A DNA stretch of 64,000 nucleotides. It comes from Phytoseiulus persimilis (Eukaryota; Arthropoda; Arachnida; Mesostigmata; Phytoseiidae). A model generated the notes under the pieces. It ran no database searches and was not told the DNA's origin. It worked only from the letters and a program-made list of their open reading frames with translations. Each line of letters opens with the position of its first letter. Within the stretch, counting starts at the first letter, position 1. The stretch lies in NCBI GenBank assembly GCA_037576195.1, contig CM075101.1, forward strand, positions 44,206,001 to 44,270,000. Reading direction: 5' to 3'. Shown here one piece after another: positions 1-15,500 of this stretch. A program made the translations under genes and the position numbers.

Positions 1-402
1 CATCTTCTTTGTCGATGACTGGCTTCGCTTTCGTGAAGGCCTGAGTGAGACTCTCGAAGGTGGTCAAGATCTTGGCCATATCTTTGATTTTCTTATGGTT
101 TCGGATCTGCTTGATGAGTTCTGTCAACTCCTCGTACCTGCAACGGAATGCGAGCGTTTGATGAGATTCCGCGGGATGATCGACGCCACTGAGGTTTCGG
201 ATGCGATTTTCAGGTCTCACGAAGAACAAATAACATACCTCTTTTCCCGAGTTGATCGAACCACACGCTTAACGACCTCTTCATCGTCGGAGACTGCCAG
301 CGCCGCAGCCATGTTTTGCGTCTGCGGCTTCGGCACGGTCTGCTCATCTTCCGATGATTCAGTCTCCGACTCGGAGTCGCTGCGAGCGAAGAAACGCGAC
401 AT
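1..402 (-). CDS. eIF3c: eIF3 subunit C, N-terminal part (runs off the window)
   Basis: Eukaryotic translation initiation factor 3 subunit C, a core subunit of the eIF3 complex that binds the 40S ribosome in the cytoplasm. Two exons are visible: 402-239 with the ATG at 402-400, then 137-1, joined through donor gtatgt and acceptor ttgcag. About 100 codons are seen and the gene continues past position 1. The protein opens [11 protein letters not shown] and then has the Ser/Asp/Glu-rich stretch, the KRVVRS motif and the helical segment ([14 protein letters not shown]) known from animal eIF3c. The conserved N-terminus makes the start secure. The acidic Ser-rich leader is the region that contacts other initiation factors in better-studied eukaryotes; that role is family knowledge. 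No truncation or frameshift is seen. Confidence 0.93.
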
Positions 403-3400
403 AGTTTCACTTTAATAGTCTTACTCCTGGAAATAAATTTCATGAGTTTAGACTCGGGGATCGCATGGGATTTCGAGCCACAACAGAGCTTCAAGAAGCC
501 CCGTACCCACAGCCAGAAGTTTGTTCACCGTTTTCGGTGTCGAAGAACCGGGATACCACGGAACCTGATTTCTCCATCAGAAGGTCCATTCGGGAGAAGA
601 GTTAAACTCGCTCCGTCCATCTCTAACGCTTTTGAATCTGCTGACTTGAGCTTCGAGCTCCGAGGACTCCAAGTTCGAGCGAGGAAACCATTCCCTGAAT
701 TTTGCCTCGACCTTCACGCACCGTTCACTCGATGATCGAGTCGAGGGACGGAATTTCAGAGCTCCCCGCAGACTGGGAGTAAGGAAGTCCCAGCGTCCTC
801 CGGAATTGATTCGTTTCAAACGCTCGTCTCGTTCCAGATGCTCGCCACACACATTAGTTCAGGGGAAGTCGGTGCAGAAGGAGAGGCCTCCTCCAACGTG
901 GAGTTCATTAAAGGGAAAATCCTCGCTCGAGCGAGTCTGCCCTGAAGCATGCGTTCCTCAGATCGGAGGACTCTTTCAAAAACGATGAGGACCCAGCATT
1001 CAAAGCGCTCTGACGATCATCAGTGCGAGCTAGCCAGGCAGACATATGTCACTTTTGCTATCTTTTCTGTCTAGTGGAAGGAGAACCATATCGCGGACCC
1101 GTTGAGCAGTTTCGTCGAAGCTTACAGAATCTGAGGTAAACTCCCGAATCGATAAATGGAGAAGCTATTCCACATCCACAGACCGAGGAGATGATCACGG
1201 ACATATGCCGGTGGGGTTCTACCGGCTTAATCATCGCTCCAAACCAAGCAGCGCTGGGAATTCAAAACTAGAAGAAGATGGGGCCCCGGTGTTCTTCTTT
1301 AGGGGAGTCGTGGGAAGAGTAGAGTATTACCTTTCGAGAAACCAGCTCTCACAGCGAGAAATTGAAGCACAACACACCACCTAACGATCTAGCGTGCCTC
1401 AGCAACGTGGTATTGCCTGCAGAGAACAGAGCCGAGCCGAATTCGAAACCGGAACCACAAGGCGGGTGTGTTTCATTATTTTTTTTTGATCTCTAAATTT
1501 CAGATTGCTGCCCGCAATCTTCAAGCTATCTAGCGCTCTGAGGTTCCGAAGATAATGCTAATTCGAACGATTCGGGAGGCCGATTCCCGGTTCCCCACAC
1601 GTGGATATCGGATGGGACCGCACGAATCCCAGAGCAGCACCAAACGTGGAGGACGTATCTGGTATTATCGAATCACGATCCTGTTTCCGTGTGGTCGCTG
1701 CCGGCTGAGCACGCTCGCAACCGGCGGTTGACGCATGGTAGCTAATCGCACTGCAGTGCATCCCGAACCTACAACGAATAGTTATACTGGGGCCGAAACG
1801 CGGGGGATGGTCACGTATGGAGTCTGTCTCTAAATTGGGCCATCTCAGGCACCGATGACTTGGTTTTCGCCGGGAGAATCAAGGATTGTTGAACTTCTCG
1901 TCAGCTCGAGAATACTTCGAAGAAGTCTCGATTGACCTCGATCTCGGAACGCACTCGATCTGAAGATCAATATGCGAATACAACGGATTACTGGATAACG
2001 CCGATTCCTCGATAGATGACAGACAGTGGTTATCGAACGCGATGGGTCCCGAATATGAGAGGCCGACAATCGAAGGGAGACTTGAACTTCTACATCGGAC
2101 GGAAATTCTCGCGGGAGCTCAAGAGGGTTAACTGAATCGGCAACGTGCATCTTTGACCGTCAGATGTCTCGGTCCCCGACCCTTCAACATCCGTAATCAG
2201 GAATCTTATCCAAATATCGTCAAGCCCCCTCCCTGAGCTTGGATGAGTCACGAATCGGCCTGAACATCGAACTTTTGAATCAGGAACTTGCATATCGGGC
2301 AGTCCCATACAAGATAAGTCGTGAAGTCAAGCAATAGCAGCGGCCAAACAACTGCAAATCAAGGATGAAAAGGAGACTGCGAAATCACACGCAGAACATA
2401 ACACAACGCTCCCTTCAATGAGGGAGGACACAGGGTAGCTCGCCAGTACATAGGGTTGATCATATCCAGGAAAATGAGAAGATTTCCAAAGCTGCCGCTT
2501 CCTCTAATTTCTCGGAGATGAAGCTCCGCCGAGCTCTGGATTCGGAGCCGAATCGTTTCCAAGGGTACCTCACGGGCTTGTGACATTGCCAACTCTCCCG
2601 GAGTGGTTCGGGAGCGTGTTGATGTATCAACGATTGACGATCCTGAATCGAGCGTTTGGAATTCGGATTGATGTTGATTAGCCACAAATAGATCCGATTC
2701 AGCGGAATAGCGAGTCAACGGAGCATTCTTCACGTCTCTTTGTTGTTCCCATTCCAACCGAGAGCTGTCAGTGTTGCTGCTGCCACGGACGGACGTGCGT
2801 CGTCGTCTCTATTGATATCAGCTGTTTCAAAACTTTGGCGCTCCATATCCACAGCGCCCTTTCCTTCGTTAAGGTGAGGGACTGAGGGATGTTCTGCTGC
2901 CGTGAATGCTGTGGCCGCTGTTGCAGCCACCGCTGGTGCTCCGTAGGCGAGAAAAGTTACTCCTAAGGCGAATGAGTAGAATTGTGTTCGAAGCTCGCTA
3001 AAGCGTTCAGTCCGAAAGTGAGCCAAACCGGCAAAGCAGACTTATGCTTCGTGGGCTTAGGTGCGTTTCGAAGTGTGTGCTGTCAACCCCGCGCCGGAGC
3101 GCCGCACCGCTGAATCTCTGTCTGACGAGATTTTCTGTGGGGCTTTTTCTCGAGCTGGAGTTGTTGTTGTGAGCATATTGGAAGGCTTCGAATACCTACG
3201 CTCGAGAATATCCGGAGAGTAGCTCTGGCTCCAACGGTGAAAGAAGGTCTCTCGATCGAAGAAGGGTTCCCTCCGAAGTTCCAAGTCCCATACTCCTTCG
3301 GGACACGAGCTTCGCAGCTGGCGCGGCGTTTCGGACGCAGTGGGTTGGCGCGTGGCTGCTCTAGTGTACGTCTTCTGGTTCTCTAGCGTTCGGACAAGGT

Positions 3401-3517
3401 TCGGCTGGCTGTCGCTGATGAAGGTCGCTTGTTGCCCTGATATTCCAGATGCGACACCCCCGAAGGAACGGGATGTTTGATTAGCAGTTGAACGACGGCT
3501 CGGGGAGTCGTGTGAAC
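403..3517. other. Intergenic gap between eIF3c and SLC35C2
   Basis: About 3.1 kb between two divergent genes, so both promoters should lie here. I recognise no gene. The longest minus-strand frame, 3026-2730, is 98 codons without an ATG start. It has an Ala-rich hydrophobic stretch but no family I know. No tRNA, repeat array or mobile element was recognised. Confidence 0.5.
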
Positions 3518-6500
3518 ATGCGCGTTAACTCCAGTGCTCTGACTCTGCGGCTGCGTCAGCCCCCCCAGATGAAGACGCTGATGAGGTTCAGGTACTTGTG
3601 GGTGTCTCTCCGGACAACGCTTCTAGTTCTCCTCTACTACAGTTTCTCCATCGGGATCACCTTCTACCAGAAATGGTTCATAAAGGTGAGTTCTCGCGCG
3701 AAACATAACTGAATCATGTAGCGTGCGAGCTTCCGACTGCGTAGATATATGGGCCTTCGACCGACGCCGCATATGTTTTTCAAAAGAGTGCACAGCACTC
3801 GGTGAATCAGCTCAGACTTGAACGGAAGCGGATCGCCCTGCAAGCGGCTGAAAGTCGATGTAGTGGCCCCGAAAACTCGTCGCAGATGTGCAGGCCGTTT
3901 AAGATAATTCTTCCGAGTCCGAGAATCCCATGATTCGATTCGTGTTCAAACCAGGGACCGAGAGAACTCTTCTTCCGAGCACGCCCTTCCTGGGTTAAGC
4001 GGTCTATTTTCATATATTCTCAGCTCCCGCCGTTGAGCTGGATATCCGATCGAAAGCTGGCGATCGGTTGTCGCCATAGTCTGAGATAGGTTCAAGTTTA
4101 CGAGTTAAATTTCACGTTCACAGGACCTATCGCGCTGTGTCTTGGTCTCTCTCGAGCCGGCCGATTTCTTGAATAGAATTTCTTCCTCGTTTCCATATCA
4201 TGGAGCGATTGGAATCTGGAGCAGGCGATGCTCTTGGATCTTTTTCGTTCTCATTACGATTTCGTTTCCCAGAGCTCCGACTCGGCCGTACTTATGGGGC
4301 GGCAAGCAGTAGACGATCTCGGTTATCCGGTCGAAGAAAAGTAGCGTGACATTCAACCTCCGCTTGGTCACATCAGCGAGAAAGGTTCCATTGCTTGATA
4401 CACCCGTCCGTTCCCGTTCTTACCCAATATTCAGCAGAGGCCGAATGCTAGCTCCGCTGGCGATGGATTCCGGATCCATGCAGTAGGGTCGATCGTCAAT
4501 AGCCACGCGCTGTTCTCAGCTGAAAACTTAGCAGAAAGCTTGCGTGAGCATAAAACTGTGGAGAGAGCTCCCGTCAAGGTCGATCTCTGTAGCGGCAACT
4601 GAATCTCTTGAGACGTCCGGGAGTTTTCTAGCGTGTTCTTGACACTCAACACGCTGCTCGGGTTCAGATAGCTTAGAACCCATTGAGGAAAAAGTTCACA
4701 AGTAGGCAGCTGAGGGCTTTGACGCCCGCATCGGGAAAACGGTCCACGAGACAGCTCGGACCGTGGAAAGACACCGGATCTATAACCGTGGCGCGATCGA
4801 GGAGATTTTCTCCTAAACGGGCCACTCGGAAGCTGTGAGGGGTCCCGCAGAGCCATCGATCAGCATGACCTTCCGCGATGGAGACTTCGTCGCTTTGTGG
4901 AGAAGGCGTTACGCTCCACCATTGTAAGCGATTCGAAAATTTCTGGCGCTGGTGGTTCCCTGCTCAGTGAGCGCCAAGCTGATGACCCAACCGCTTAAAG
5001 TCGCGTTTCTGGTCGTTGGCGGCGACGCTGCCAACAGAACCGAGCGCTGCAAAAAATACGATGATCTGCAAGCGAACATGATCGGAGCATAACTTGTTTG
5101 CCGGAAGCTCTGGGCGCGAAAGAGAAAATCCACTGGAATACATTCTGTTGGCTCCAACAAAGTTGGGACCAGAACCAGGGTTCATTGTTCAACTTGTCGG
5201 CATCGAAGTTTCCGTTGATGATCAGCACCTACGGCATGCAGCTTATTCCTATTTCACTCAACATCGATATTCATTTCAGGACTTCCATTTTCCTCTAATA
5301 GTTGTGACCTGTCACCTCGTGGTCAAATTCATTCTCTCGTGGTTATGTCGAGTGGTGAGTATCGCTGCCGTTCGTTTGTCGATCACCATTTACCGTCCGT
5401 AAATGACTCCGATTCTAAACAATCGATCACTCCATCAAGATAACGAACGGAGAACCAATTTCCCTCTTACAGATCTATACTTTAATAACTCGTCGGCAGA
5501 GGGTCCTCTTACCATGGGACCTCTACGTCCGGCATTTGGCTGTGACCGGATTCGCCTCGGCTCTGGACATCGGTTTTAGCAACTGGAGTTTCGAATTCAT
5601 AACGATTTCGCTGTGAGTCAGCCTCTTTTGACCGCGTCTGCCACAATCTTGGCAAGCTAACTGATCGGTCGCTGATGCGCTCCCTGAGCGATAAGCTGTA
5701 GCCGAAAGTGGCTTCGGATGAGAGTGGTTATGTGTCACTCGGATGCGAATTCCAGAACTTTTTCATGAACAACGGGACACGCAAAAGACTCTAGATATAG
5801 TTCTCGTCATGGCGTTCATCGCTCATTGCCCCCGCCTCGACGTCATAGTTGATTATTTGGACTCCACTGCCTCAAGCGAGAACCATCAATCTGAAATTTT
5901 GCTGCTTGCCTCGAGAGCTCCCTTGCAAGGCGTGCTTCTGTTTCCGGTCGCTGCATCGGATATGATTTGACGTTTTCCGTTTGTGACCATGGCAAGATGA
6001 GCACCACGCACCGTCGCCCTGTGTGACACCGGCAGATGGATGCTCTTGTGCAATCGGTTCCATATTTGGCGTCCCCTCATTATTTTGGTGAAACATATGA
6101 TTCTTCTTCTGAATGCGATGGTAACTGTTCCCACACTCTGTTCGGCGAAGGAATCGTTATGAGCAGAATAACCAATCGCGGGTCTTCCACGGTGACAAAT
6201 CAGAACAATCTAGAGTGGATCGCTGGCCGATATCAGTTATAGCATGCGATGAGCACGTTCACTTCCCGAGGGGAATGAATTCAAAATTCGTACTAATTGG
6301 ACGATGGAATCTGACGAGGGCAGAACGTGGTATGGAGAAATGAAATTTGGCCACACGGAAACAGCTTCTCGGATCTCACGGATTGGGAATGTGTTTTCGT
6401 TCACAGGTACACTATGACCAAATCGACTTGTATCATCTTTATCCTGGCGTTTTCGCTTTCCTTTGGTCTGGAGAAGCGGAGACCTTCGCTCATAGCTGTC

Positions 6501-8392
6501 GTATCACTCATAGCCATCGGCCTTTTCTTGTTCACGTACCAATCGACGCAATTCAACCTTGAAGGATTTTTACTCGTCTTAAGTGCCAGTGCCTTAGCAG
6601 GACTGAGATGGACACTCGCACAGCTGGTGATGCAGCGCAAAGAATTGGGTATGTTGTCATCAGATCACGTTGAATATAATTGAATGTTCGAGCTATGTTA
6701 AGTGCTACGAGCGGTCTGATCGTGTGGTTCGAAGAAATTTCTCGGGGGAAGAATCTGGATCTTGCGACTGGCGTTCATAAGAACTTCTCTTCCTTTGATT
6801 TCAGGGCTTGGCAACCCCGTCGACATGATGTACCACATTCAGCCATGGATGATATTGGGGCTTTTGCCGTTAGCCATAACTTTTGAGGGTGAGCTCGCGC
6901 AGAGAGTGCAACTAGGAGAAGTCTCGGCAAAGGAAATGGTTGTTGAAGTCGGTATCGAAGCTCATCTCTTCTATCCGGGACCGTTCTTCCAGGATCTCGT
7001 CTGGCGACTTCGGAAAAGATCTTCCGATTCACGCCAGAACAGGAAGAAGTGCTTTTGAATAATCTGCTCCGAATTCTCGGGGGAAGTGTGATAGCCTTCC
7101 TCATGGAAGTATCCGAGTATCTCTTGCTGAGCTACACTTCGTCGCTCACGTTGAGCATTGCCGGTATTCTCAAGGTGTGTTGTTCATAAATATGCGACGA
7201 ACCAGCCGGGACACCTGAATTCCCGACGGAATTCTTCCCTAGTCTGCCGGAGTCCCGCTCTGCGAACTTGTGTTTCGTTTTTTTCAGGAGATATTTACAT
7301 TATATCTGGCCGTAGTCTACAGTGGTGACCTACTGAGTCCCCTTAACATGATCGGACTGGTGATTTGCCTTTGCGGTATCACGATTCACGTCATTTGCAA
7401 AGGCTTCCACCAGGCTAGGAGTGGTGAGTTGTTGCGTTCGCCTGTAGTTACCACAGTTCTTGTATCCTGAACCGTGGAGATACTTCAAATATTGGAACTA
7501 TGAATGAGTACGTCGACGCTGGGAACATCCATTGTCGACAAATCCTGACAACAACGTTTCGAGAAAACTATCCATAGTTCGGATCAATTTACATTCAAAC
7601 TCGAATAAGGAGACAAAACTATCTTTATTGCTGCTTACGGGGACAATAGATCGTCTATCGCAAGTATCCGACGACATAGACAAGCTTCTATGAGGTATGA
7701 TGTTACACTTTTTGTACGGATGACATGTTGCAAAGCCACCATTGTTTCTCGACACGCGAGTCGCGACCCTCCAGTCGGGCTCCCGCGATCGCAACAGGCG
7801 AGACCTGTAACAACAAAGGAAGCTCATGTTTTCCGGAGAGTTGGGGAATTTCTGACAAAATATCACCGAGAAAGCTTGGCGGTGACGACACCGGGTGCTG
7901 TTGCCTGCTGCAGAAAGTGGCTCAGCCGGATATTGGTCACTGTGAGCCTGCGCAAAGCGTGCTAGAGTCTCTCGCCAAAGTCTCTCTAGTCGAGCGCCGA
8001 ATGAATGAGTGGCGTCATGCGAACAGATCAGGAACTCTCGCTCTGAAGTGTTGCCGTGAGCAGAAAATCATGAGGAAGATTCTCGAATCGTAGACGCCAG
8101 CGACGTGGCTTTTCTCGGGTCAAAATGGTCGGGAAGGCACGCAGTGGTTGCCGCGTTCATCGGCGTGCCGAAACGCGATGATCGGGAGTGCAGCCCGGAG
8201 CGATGTATCCTCGGAGACCTCAGAACTCAAAACTGCGACTTACCATTTCCAGAAGAGGAACCCGTCAACGAGAGCCCCGAAAACGGAAGACGAGACGAGC
8301 TTCGCGAGAGCCTGCTTCTGCCTAACGGCGATGACGACGACTCTGTTATCGCCTCGACATCTCAATACCACAACGCGGACAACTGCTCATAA
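3518..8392 (+). CDS. SLC35C2: SLC35C2-like nucleotide-sugar transporter, 8 exons
   Basis: Multi-pass Golgi/ERGIC membrane protein of the drug/metabolite transporter superfamily. The vertebrate SLC35C2 (OVCOV1) affects GDP-fucose supply and Notch fucosylation. Exons: 3518-3685, 5280-5354, 5473-5612, 6407-6648, 6805-6888, 6993-7174, 7288-7423 and about 8145-8392, giving about 424 aa against 365 in human. Diagnostic matches in order: [59 protein letters not shown], the TSEKIFRF segment, [16 protein letters not shown] and LCGITIHV. In-frame TAG at 3482 precedes the ATG at 3518; a second ATG at 3569 fits the human N-terminus equally well. The last acceptor is the least certain point: 8094 is also in phase. 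The acidic Ser-rich C-terminal tail is longer than in vertebrates. Intron 1 is 1.6 kb. Confidence 0.92.
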
Positions 8393-9378
8393 GAACTCCT
8401 AGTCATTCATCAGATCGCCGTCTCTCGAGGTATCCTCCGAGACGGATACACGTGTCTCTAGCGTAGGGCAAATCGAGTCATGGAGAGCCGTGTGGTGTCG
8501 GAGGATGTACCGAGCTTCACATCGTGGAGTCAAAAATTTCCGTATTCTGTCTGTTCTCGTTGACGCAGAGATCTAACGAGGCACATCGCGAAGTCTCTGA
8601 GATCTCAGTGGATTCCATCGCCCGTCACAGCTGTTCATGTTTCTTTACGGTTCATGTTTCTAAGAAGCGAAGTCGCACCGTGTCGAGTCTAGTCACAGCC
8701 GTGGTGCTGTTCACAGGATCAAATGCGAACGCATGCCTTTCCCCCAAGAACAGCTCATTCGAGGTTTCATTGACAGGCTTGTGTGGCACCCCGAGAAAGT
8801 GCGGCAGAGGAACTTTGAGAACCCTAGATTATCACCTAAATGGCAGCTAATCGGATTTGAGTGGATGGGAACGGGGATCGAGGGGATGTTTTCGAAGACT
8901 GTCACGCTGCCTGCGATCGAACGATGTGTTATTTTCCATTCGGGGGTAGGGGGGGGGGGGGGAAGCGCCGGTTCTGCAGCGTGCGGTCAAGGTGAAACAG
9001 AGTCGTGAAGAGAACAGCAACTGTTTTGTGTTCGAGAATCGTTTCATGAGAAAGTTTTCGCCAGGTGAGCTCGCGGGGCATTGTTGAAACATGGGAAATC
9101 ACGAATTTCCGACCAGAGACAGAATCAACATGCCTGCTTCGCGACTGAATTGTTGTGACGATGGCTGCATGTAATCGAGTGTACATAATAAAAGTGATTT
9201 TTGTATGAATCATTGATGAGCAGATCATAATAGAGCCAGCTTGGTGAAAAGGAAACGCTGAGCGGATTCAACAAAACATGGAAATTTATCATCGGATACC
9301 AAATATGAGTCGAGTGCTCCGGATCACATATGCATATTCGAGTGCTTCCAACAAAAGCAGAACAATTTCAAGAACCTC
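8393..9378. other. Convergent 3' region of SLC35C2 and UFC1
   Basis: Non-coding span between two facing genes. A plus-strand AATAAA at 9187-9192 would give SLC35C2 a 3' UTR of about 0.8 kb. A run of 14 G residues lies at 8949-8962. I found no AATAAA for UFC1 on the minus strand within 200 bp of its stop. No further gene is recognised. Confidence 0.5.
9187..9192 (+). terminator. Poly(A) signal, probable SLC35C2 3' end
   Basis: Exact AATAAA about 0.8 kb after the SLC35C2 stop, the first such hexamer seen on that strand in the gap. Confidence 0.4.
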
Positions 9379-10335
9379 CTAACCGGAACCAGCAGCCGCA
9401 TCGCCACTTTCTCGGTGCTTTATCAAGCCTTTCGATAGCAGATCTGGCACCTCGACGGCCAGCCAAGGACCCAGTCCTAAGGCCATGGCGTGAGCGATTC
9501 CGAATTTCGGGACGTTCCGCGCCCATAACGGTTTGAAGTGATCTGACAGGCAGATCTTCCCACCTGGAATCAGAAGAACGCGATTGTAGATGAGAACAGG
9601 GATCGGAACAGAAACCGCAGGTGATAACGAGATCGGGGTTAGCCGCGAGATGCATTTCTCGTGGAGCCCGCATTCGAGGTTTGAAAAAGCTTCGAATTAA
9701 ATTCGAACCACGGAATCTCAGACGGCATTCAACTCACCCCTGTACATTTTGGCAGTCTTTCCGTCGAGCTCGGGAATGGCGATTTCCGGCGCCGTGGTGG
9801 GGTATGTGACGGGTATGTCGAACTCGATGTCAAACTCATATTTGAGCAGCTCGTGAATGTACCAACACTTGCCGAACCATCTTGTTCCATCCTTGTTCGA
9901 TTCTAACCTGAACCAGTCGTTGTCGTTTTGCTGCAGGACGGTAACGCGGTAATAAGAACTATTTAATTAGTGATCCGAGCTATGAATCACACTCTCCAAA
10001 CCAGAGAGCCTCAGCGGACAGTTCGTGAGTGAATTCAAGTCCAAATTAATCCCAGTTGAAGCATCGGAATGAAGACCGCGATCGGGTCCCGGGCGGACAC
10101 ATTCGATGAATTGAGGGAGGGACAGCGAGACGATTTGCTCCATGAACCAGGTTATTCCAAGGAAGTTCGACGAACAAATAACATTGTCATTTACCTTATT
10201 GTTTTCCACGTACTTTATGAGTGCCTGGTATTCTTCTTTGAGTCGGGGAACCCATAGGTCCTTGTCACGCGGTCCAGCTTTAGTTTTCAGAAGAGGTATT
10301 GAGCTGAGAGTTCTTTTCGTAGCTTCATCCACCAT
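9379..10335 (-). CDS. UFC1: Ufm1-conjugating enzyme UFC1, 3 exons
   Basis: E2-type conjugating enzyme of the UFMylation pathway. It takes UFM1 from the E1 UBA5 and passes it, with the UFL1 ligase, to ER-associated and ribosomal targets. Exons: 10335-10195, 9930-9738 and 9563-9379, giving 172 aa against 167 in human, with phase closing at both junctions. The start MVDEATKR parallels the human N-terminus, followed by [67 protein letters not shown] and [19 protein letters not shown]. The catalytic cysteine sits in GGKICLSD at residue 116, the same number as in human UFC1. The C-terminus differs from vertebrates, ending Gly/Ala-rich. The gene diverges from PSMA7 658 bp away. Confidence 0.97.
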
Positions 10336-12159
<1,824 letters not shown>

Positions 12160-12287
12160 GCAGTAAACTCTTTACATTTTTCCTCGGAACATCAGAACGC
12201 GATACCCGGCGGCGTTCTACTAATCAACTCGCCATTGGCACAACGAAGAATGGTTGAATATACGAAACGTCTATAAAACAATTTCGT

Positions 12288-12300
12288 TTTATTTAATAAA
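12288..12300. terminator. Overlapping bidirectional poly(A) signal, PSMA7 / MMS19
   Basis: The 13 bases TTTATTTAATAAA contain AATAAA on the plus strand (12295-12300) and AATAAA on the minus strand (12293-12288). The first serves PSMA7, whose stop is 136 nt upstream. The second serves MMS19, whose stop is about 213 nt upstream on its own strand. The assignment is inferred from position. Confidence 0.65.
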
Positions 12301-12505
12301 CGCCAACAAACAACAAACTAAATTTTTCCACCCCCCAATTCCTGATACTTCCTCTGGCCAGCTGGTCTGGAACAATTCGCTCCGATTGGCCAAATCCATT
12401 TTGGAACTCAATCTTCAGTCGAAATTCAGGAACGAACTGCTGCAGTACATTTTGGTTTGGAATGCCGGAGAGTAGGTCACAGATGGACGGAACTTTCCCG
12501 GAGGC

Positions 12506-15500
12506 TCAAGCTTCTCCCAGCATGTGCCAAGTTATACTGGTGCGCGCAGCAGCACGCCTTATCAGGCGCTTGTGGTCCCCGATCGGAAGGGATTTGAGAA
12601 CACGTTTCTTGTGGGGCAGGAGTTGGTGCACTTCGAAGAAACTTCTCAAATCATGGAGACACGAGATCGCTTCGACACGGAGGTCCATTGGCGAGGGTCT
12701 CTGACTCCATCTCAGCAGCGGTGGGATGATCGCGTTGATCGAAAGTTTCAATTGAGGGAAGTTTCGCCGAATGCACTGCAACAGACCTCTGCTCGATTCC
12801 GGAGGCAGAGACGTGTTACTCAGACACCAAGATATCACCGGTCGAAGCTGCAGAGAAGACTCAATCTTTAGACTTTCCCTTTCCTCTCCGCAGCGTCCTC
12901 GGCAGATTCGATCTCGTCCACGGAATCATATTCCGAGTCACTCACGGAAAACCCACCTGAGGAGTGAATTTCTCGGCCAGCTCAGGGCAAACCCTGTACA
13001 GAGTGAGGCACACTGCAGTCGATAGCGCAACTTTTTCTGAAAAAGTATTCTCCCACATCAGACACCTCTCTCTCGTATGCTCCTGCTTGTGCTAGTAGTC
13101 GATCGAAACTCGGTGTCGACAGTCCTTTCCTCCCTCACCAGTTTCCGTGGAGATCTCGAACTTTTCCAAGAGTCGCGGCATCGACAGCGTCATGAATCTT
13201 TGAGGATACAGTATTCGCACATTGCATCCACCGTCGCGAGGAAAAATTTTCGGTTCGGGTTTGGCTATGACCCCGAAGCTGACGGGTCCTTCGTGATTCT
13301 TGGTGATATTCTCGATGGCGGCTTCGATGAACTTTTCACAGAGTTCATGGCCGCGCATGAGGAGCCCTTTGGCAACATAGCTCAGCGATGGAGCGTCACT
13401 TTTTAAGCATCGTGTGAGCCACGGCTCATCCGAGCTCCCTTGATGTTTGTTCGCCAGTAGAGCCAAACACTGACTCAGAGTTTGAGTTGAGGAATCCGAG
13501 TCTGCTGCCAGGTTGTGCAATCTCTCAGCTATGACGCGGGACGTCGTTGGCGTCAAACAGGCGACTGGGCAGTTCGATAGAACAACACGAAGCTGAACCT
13601 GGCTGCCATGGGTCGCACTGAGCTTCTCGTACAGGTGCTCGAGTTTCGCGGACACAACGCTGAAAGGAGATCGGTTGACGTTGATTGCAAGGAACTTCCG
13701 ACGTAGAAAGTTCCAAGGGGACTCGGCGGGATGGGTCTCCTCTTACCCCGAGGGCACCGATCGTACACCGACGGTGAGGAGATCTTCATATGCCTGCATG
13801 ATGTCATCTGGGATTTCGTCAAAGGTCGTCAGTAGCTCGTTTAGAATCACTTCTCCGAGACCCGAGTGAACGAGGAGGATCTCTTGCACTGACTCCAAAG
13901 CCGCAGAGTCTGGGAATGTGGAGGGAGAACGATGGAAATTAGATGGAGGGTGTTTGACTTGCAATCCGAACTCAACAAGTCGCCAACGAATAAATCTATC
14001 GGAGGGACGAGAGAATATTCAACCGACCCTTGATTGTCAACAGCTCGTGGCAGATTTCTTCCGCGTTCTGACCCGCTTTGTCAACGAGGCCTGCGAGCAA
14101 CCAAACGCAGCGACATTGCTTCCCGAGCTTGCAGAGTTCGGAACTGAATTGCTTTCCGAAACAGGAGTTGCAAGCCGCGATGAATTTCTTCAAGGCTCGC
14201 GCTGGTACGTTCGTCGAATTCGAGAGAATCGACTTCTCTATGAACCTGAAACAATTCACAGAAATAGAGTTGAATTTTTCAGGAGCTCTTTGACAGGAAT
14301 GATGACTGATGGCGCTTATGTCGCACCCACCTCTTTATAGACTCCTTTTCGGCTTCTCTTACGGCAGTTTCGACGTGCAGAACCATCTCTAGCAAAGCCA
14401 AAAGGTCGACGTAGTGTTCTCCCTGGCTTGAATCTAGGAGCAGAGCGCAGCTCTGACTAGCCAGCATTTCGACGCATTTTCGAAGTGTTGGATCCTCAAA
14501 CCCGCGATCGAGCGAGGAAACCACTTGAACGAGGGCGCAGGCGGCATCGATCGAAGACTCGTTGACGCGCTCCCTATCGCTTATCAACGTCGTCACCCTG
14601 CTGAATCCCTTGGGCAGGACCGTGTTCGCGCAACGCACTGAGCCACCTCCGAAAGCAACAATGAACCGCCAACCGTAATTGTCCACAAAGGACTCGTCTA
14701 GAACATACGAAAATACTCCTTTAGAACCCAGACCGAGCTACGATCGAGCATCTGGCCAGAGCGACGGATTTGGGAATTCTATGCTCGATGCATTACCTGC
14801 TTCGAAATCCATCCACAATGTTCGAGAGAATCTTTCTACTTCCTCCTGCCAATCAGTGCTTTCCGAGAGTTTTTGTCCGAGGGCTGTGACCATTCTGAAG
14901 ATTGCCTCCTCGTACTGAGCCTCCCCTCTGGAAGAAGGATATTTTTGGGGAATTCATCTCCTCGCCATGAGCCATTCTTAGCGTTCCGATGTATGTCCGA
15001 CTCATAAAAGGTCCTACGACCCGGCGCTCACCGATGACCCATGTAGAGCATCCTCAGGGTAGGCCAGATGGCTTGGGAATACTCAACGGCGATCGAGGCG
15101 TCGTACTTCAGCACGGCACGTTTCTACAATCATTCGATTTTGTTACATATACGAGTCCGATCACATTTCTGCTAGAGATGAGATCGCGTACCGCGGGCGA
15201 ATCATCTGCGCGGATGAGGTATCTTTGGAAGCTCACCAATAATCGTAGCGAGTCGATCTGGGCTTCGGGTAGTTGAGAAGTCAATTTCTCCAGACAGAGT
15301 TTGATGACATGTTCTTCGAAAGACTTGTGGCTCAGTAGGCACTGCTCGACGGCTTCTTGGAGCTTCTCCCTCGTGACTCCCCCATGTCGCTCTGGCGGCT
15401 TGGGAAAGAAACTCCTCCTCAGTGAGCGGTGGCTCGAGATTGCGCGCGAAAATTAATATCATTCCTCCTAGTTTAGATCTCGTGAGAACGATCGGGGACT

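Noticed and set aside
8949..8962. Run of 14 G as a possible G-quadruplex or regulatory site
   Set aside because: A single homopolymer in a 3' region, with no further spaced G-runs to support a defined structure.
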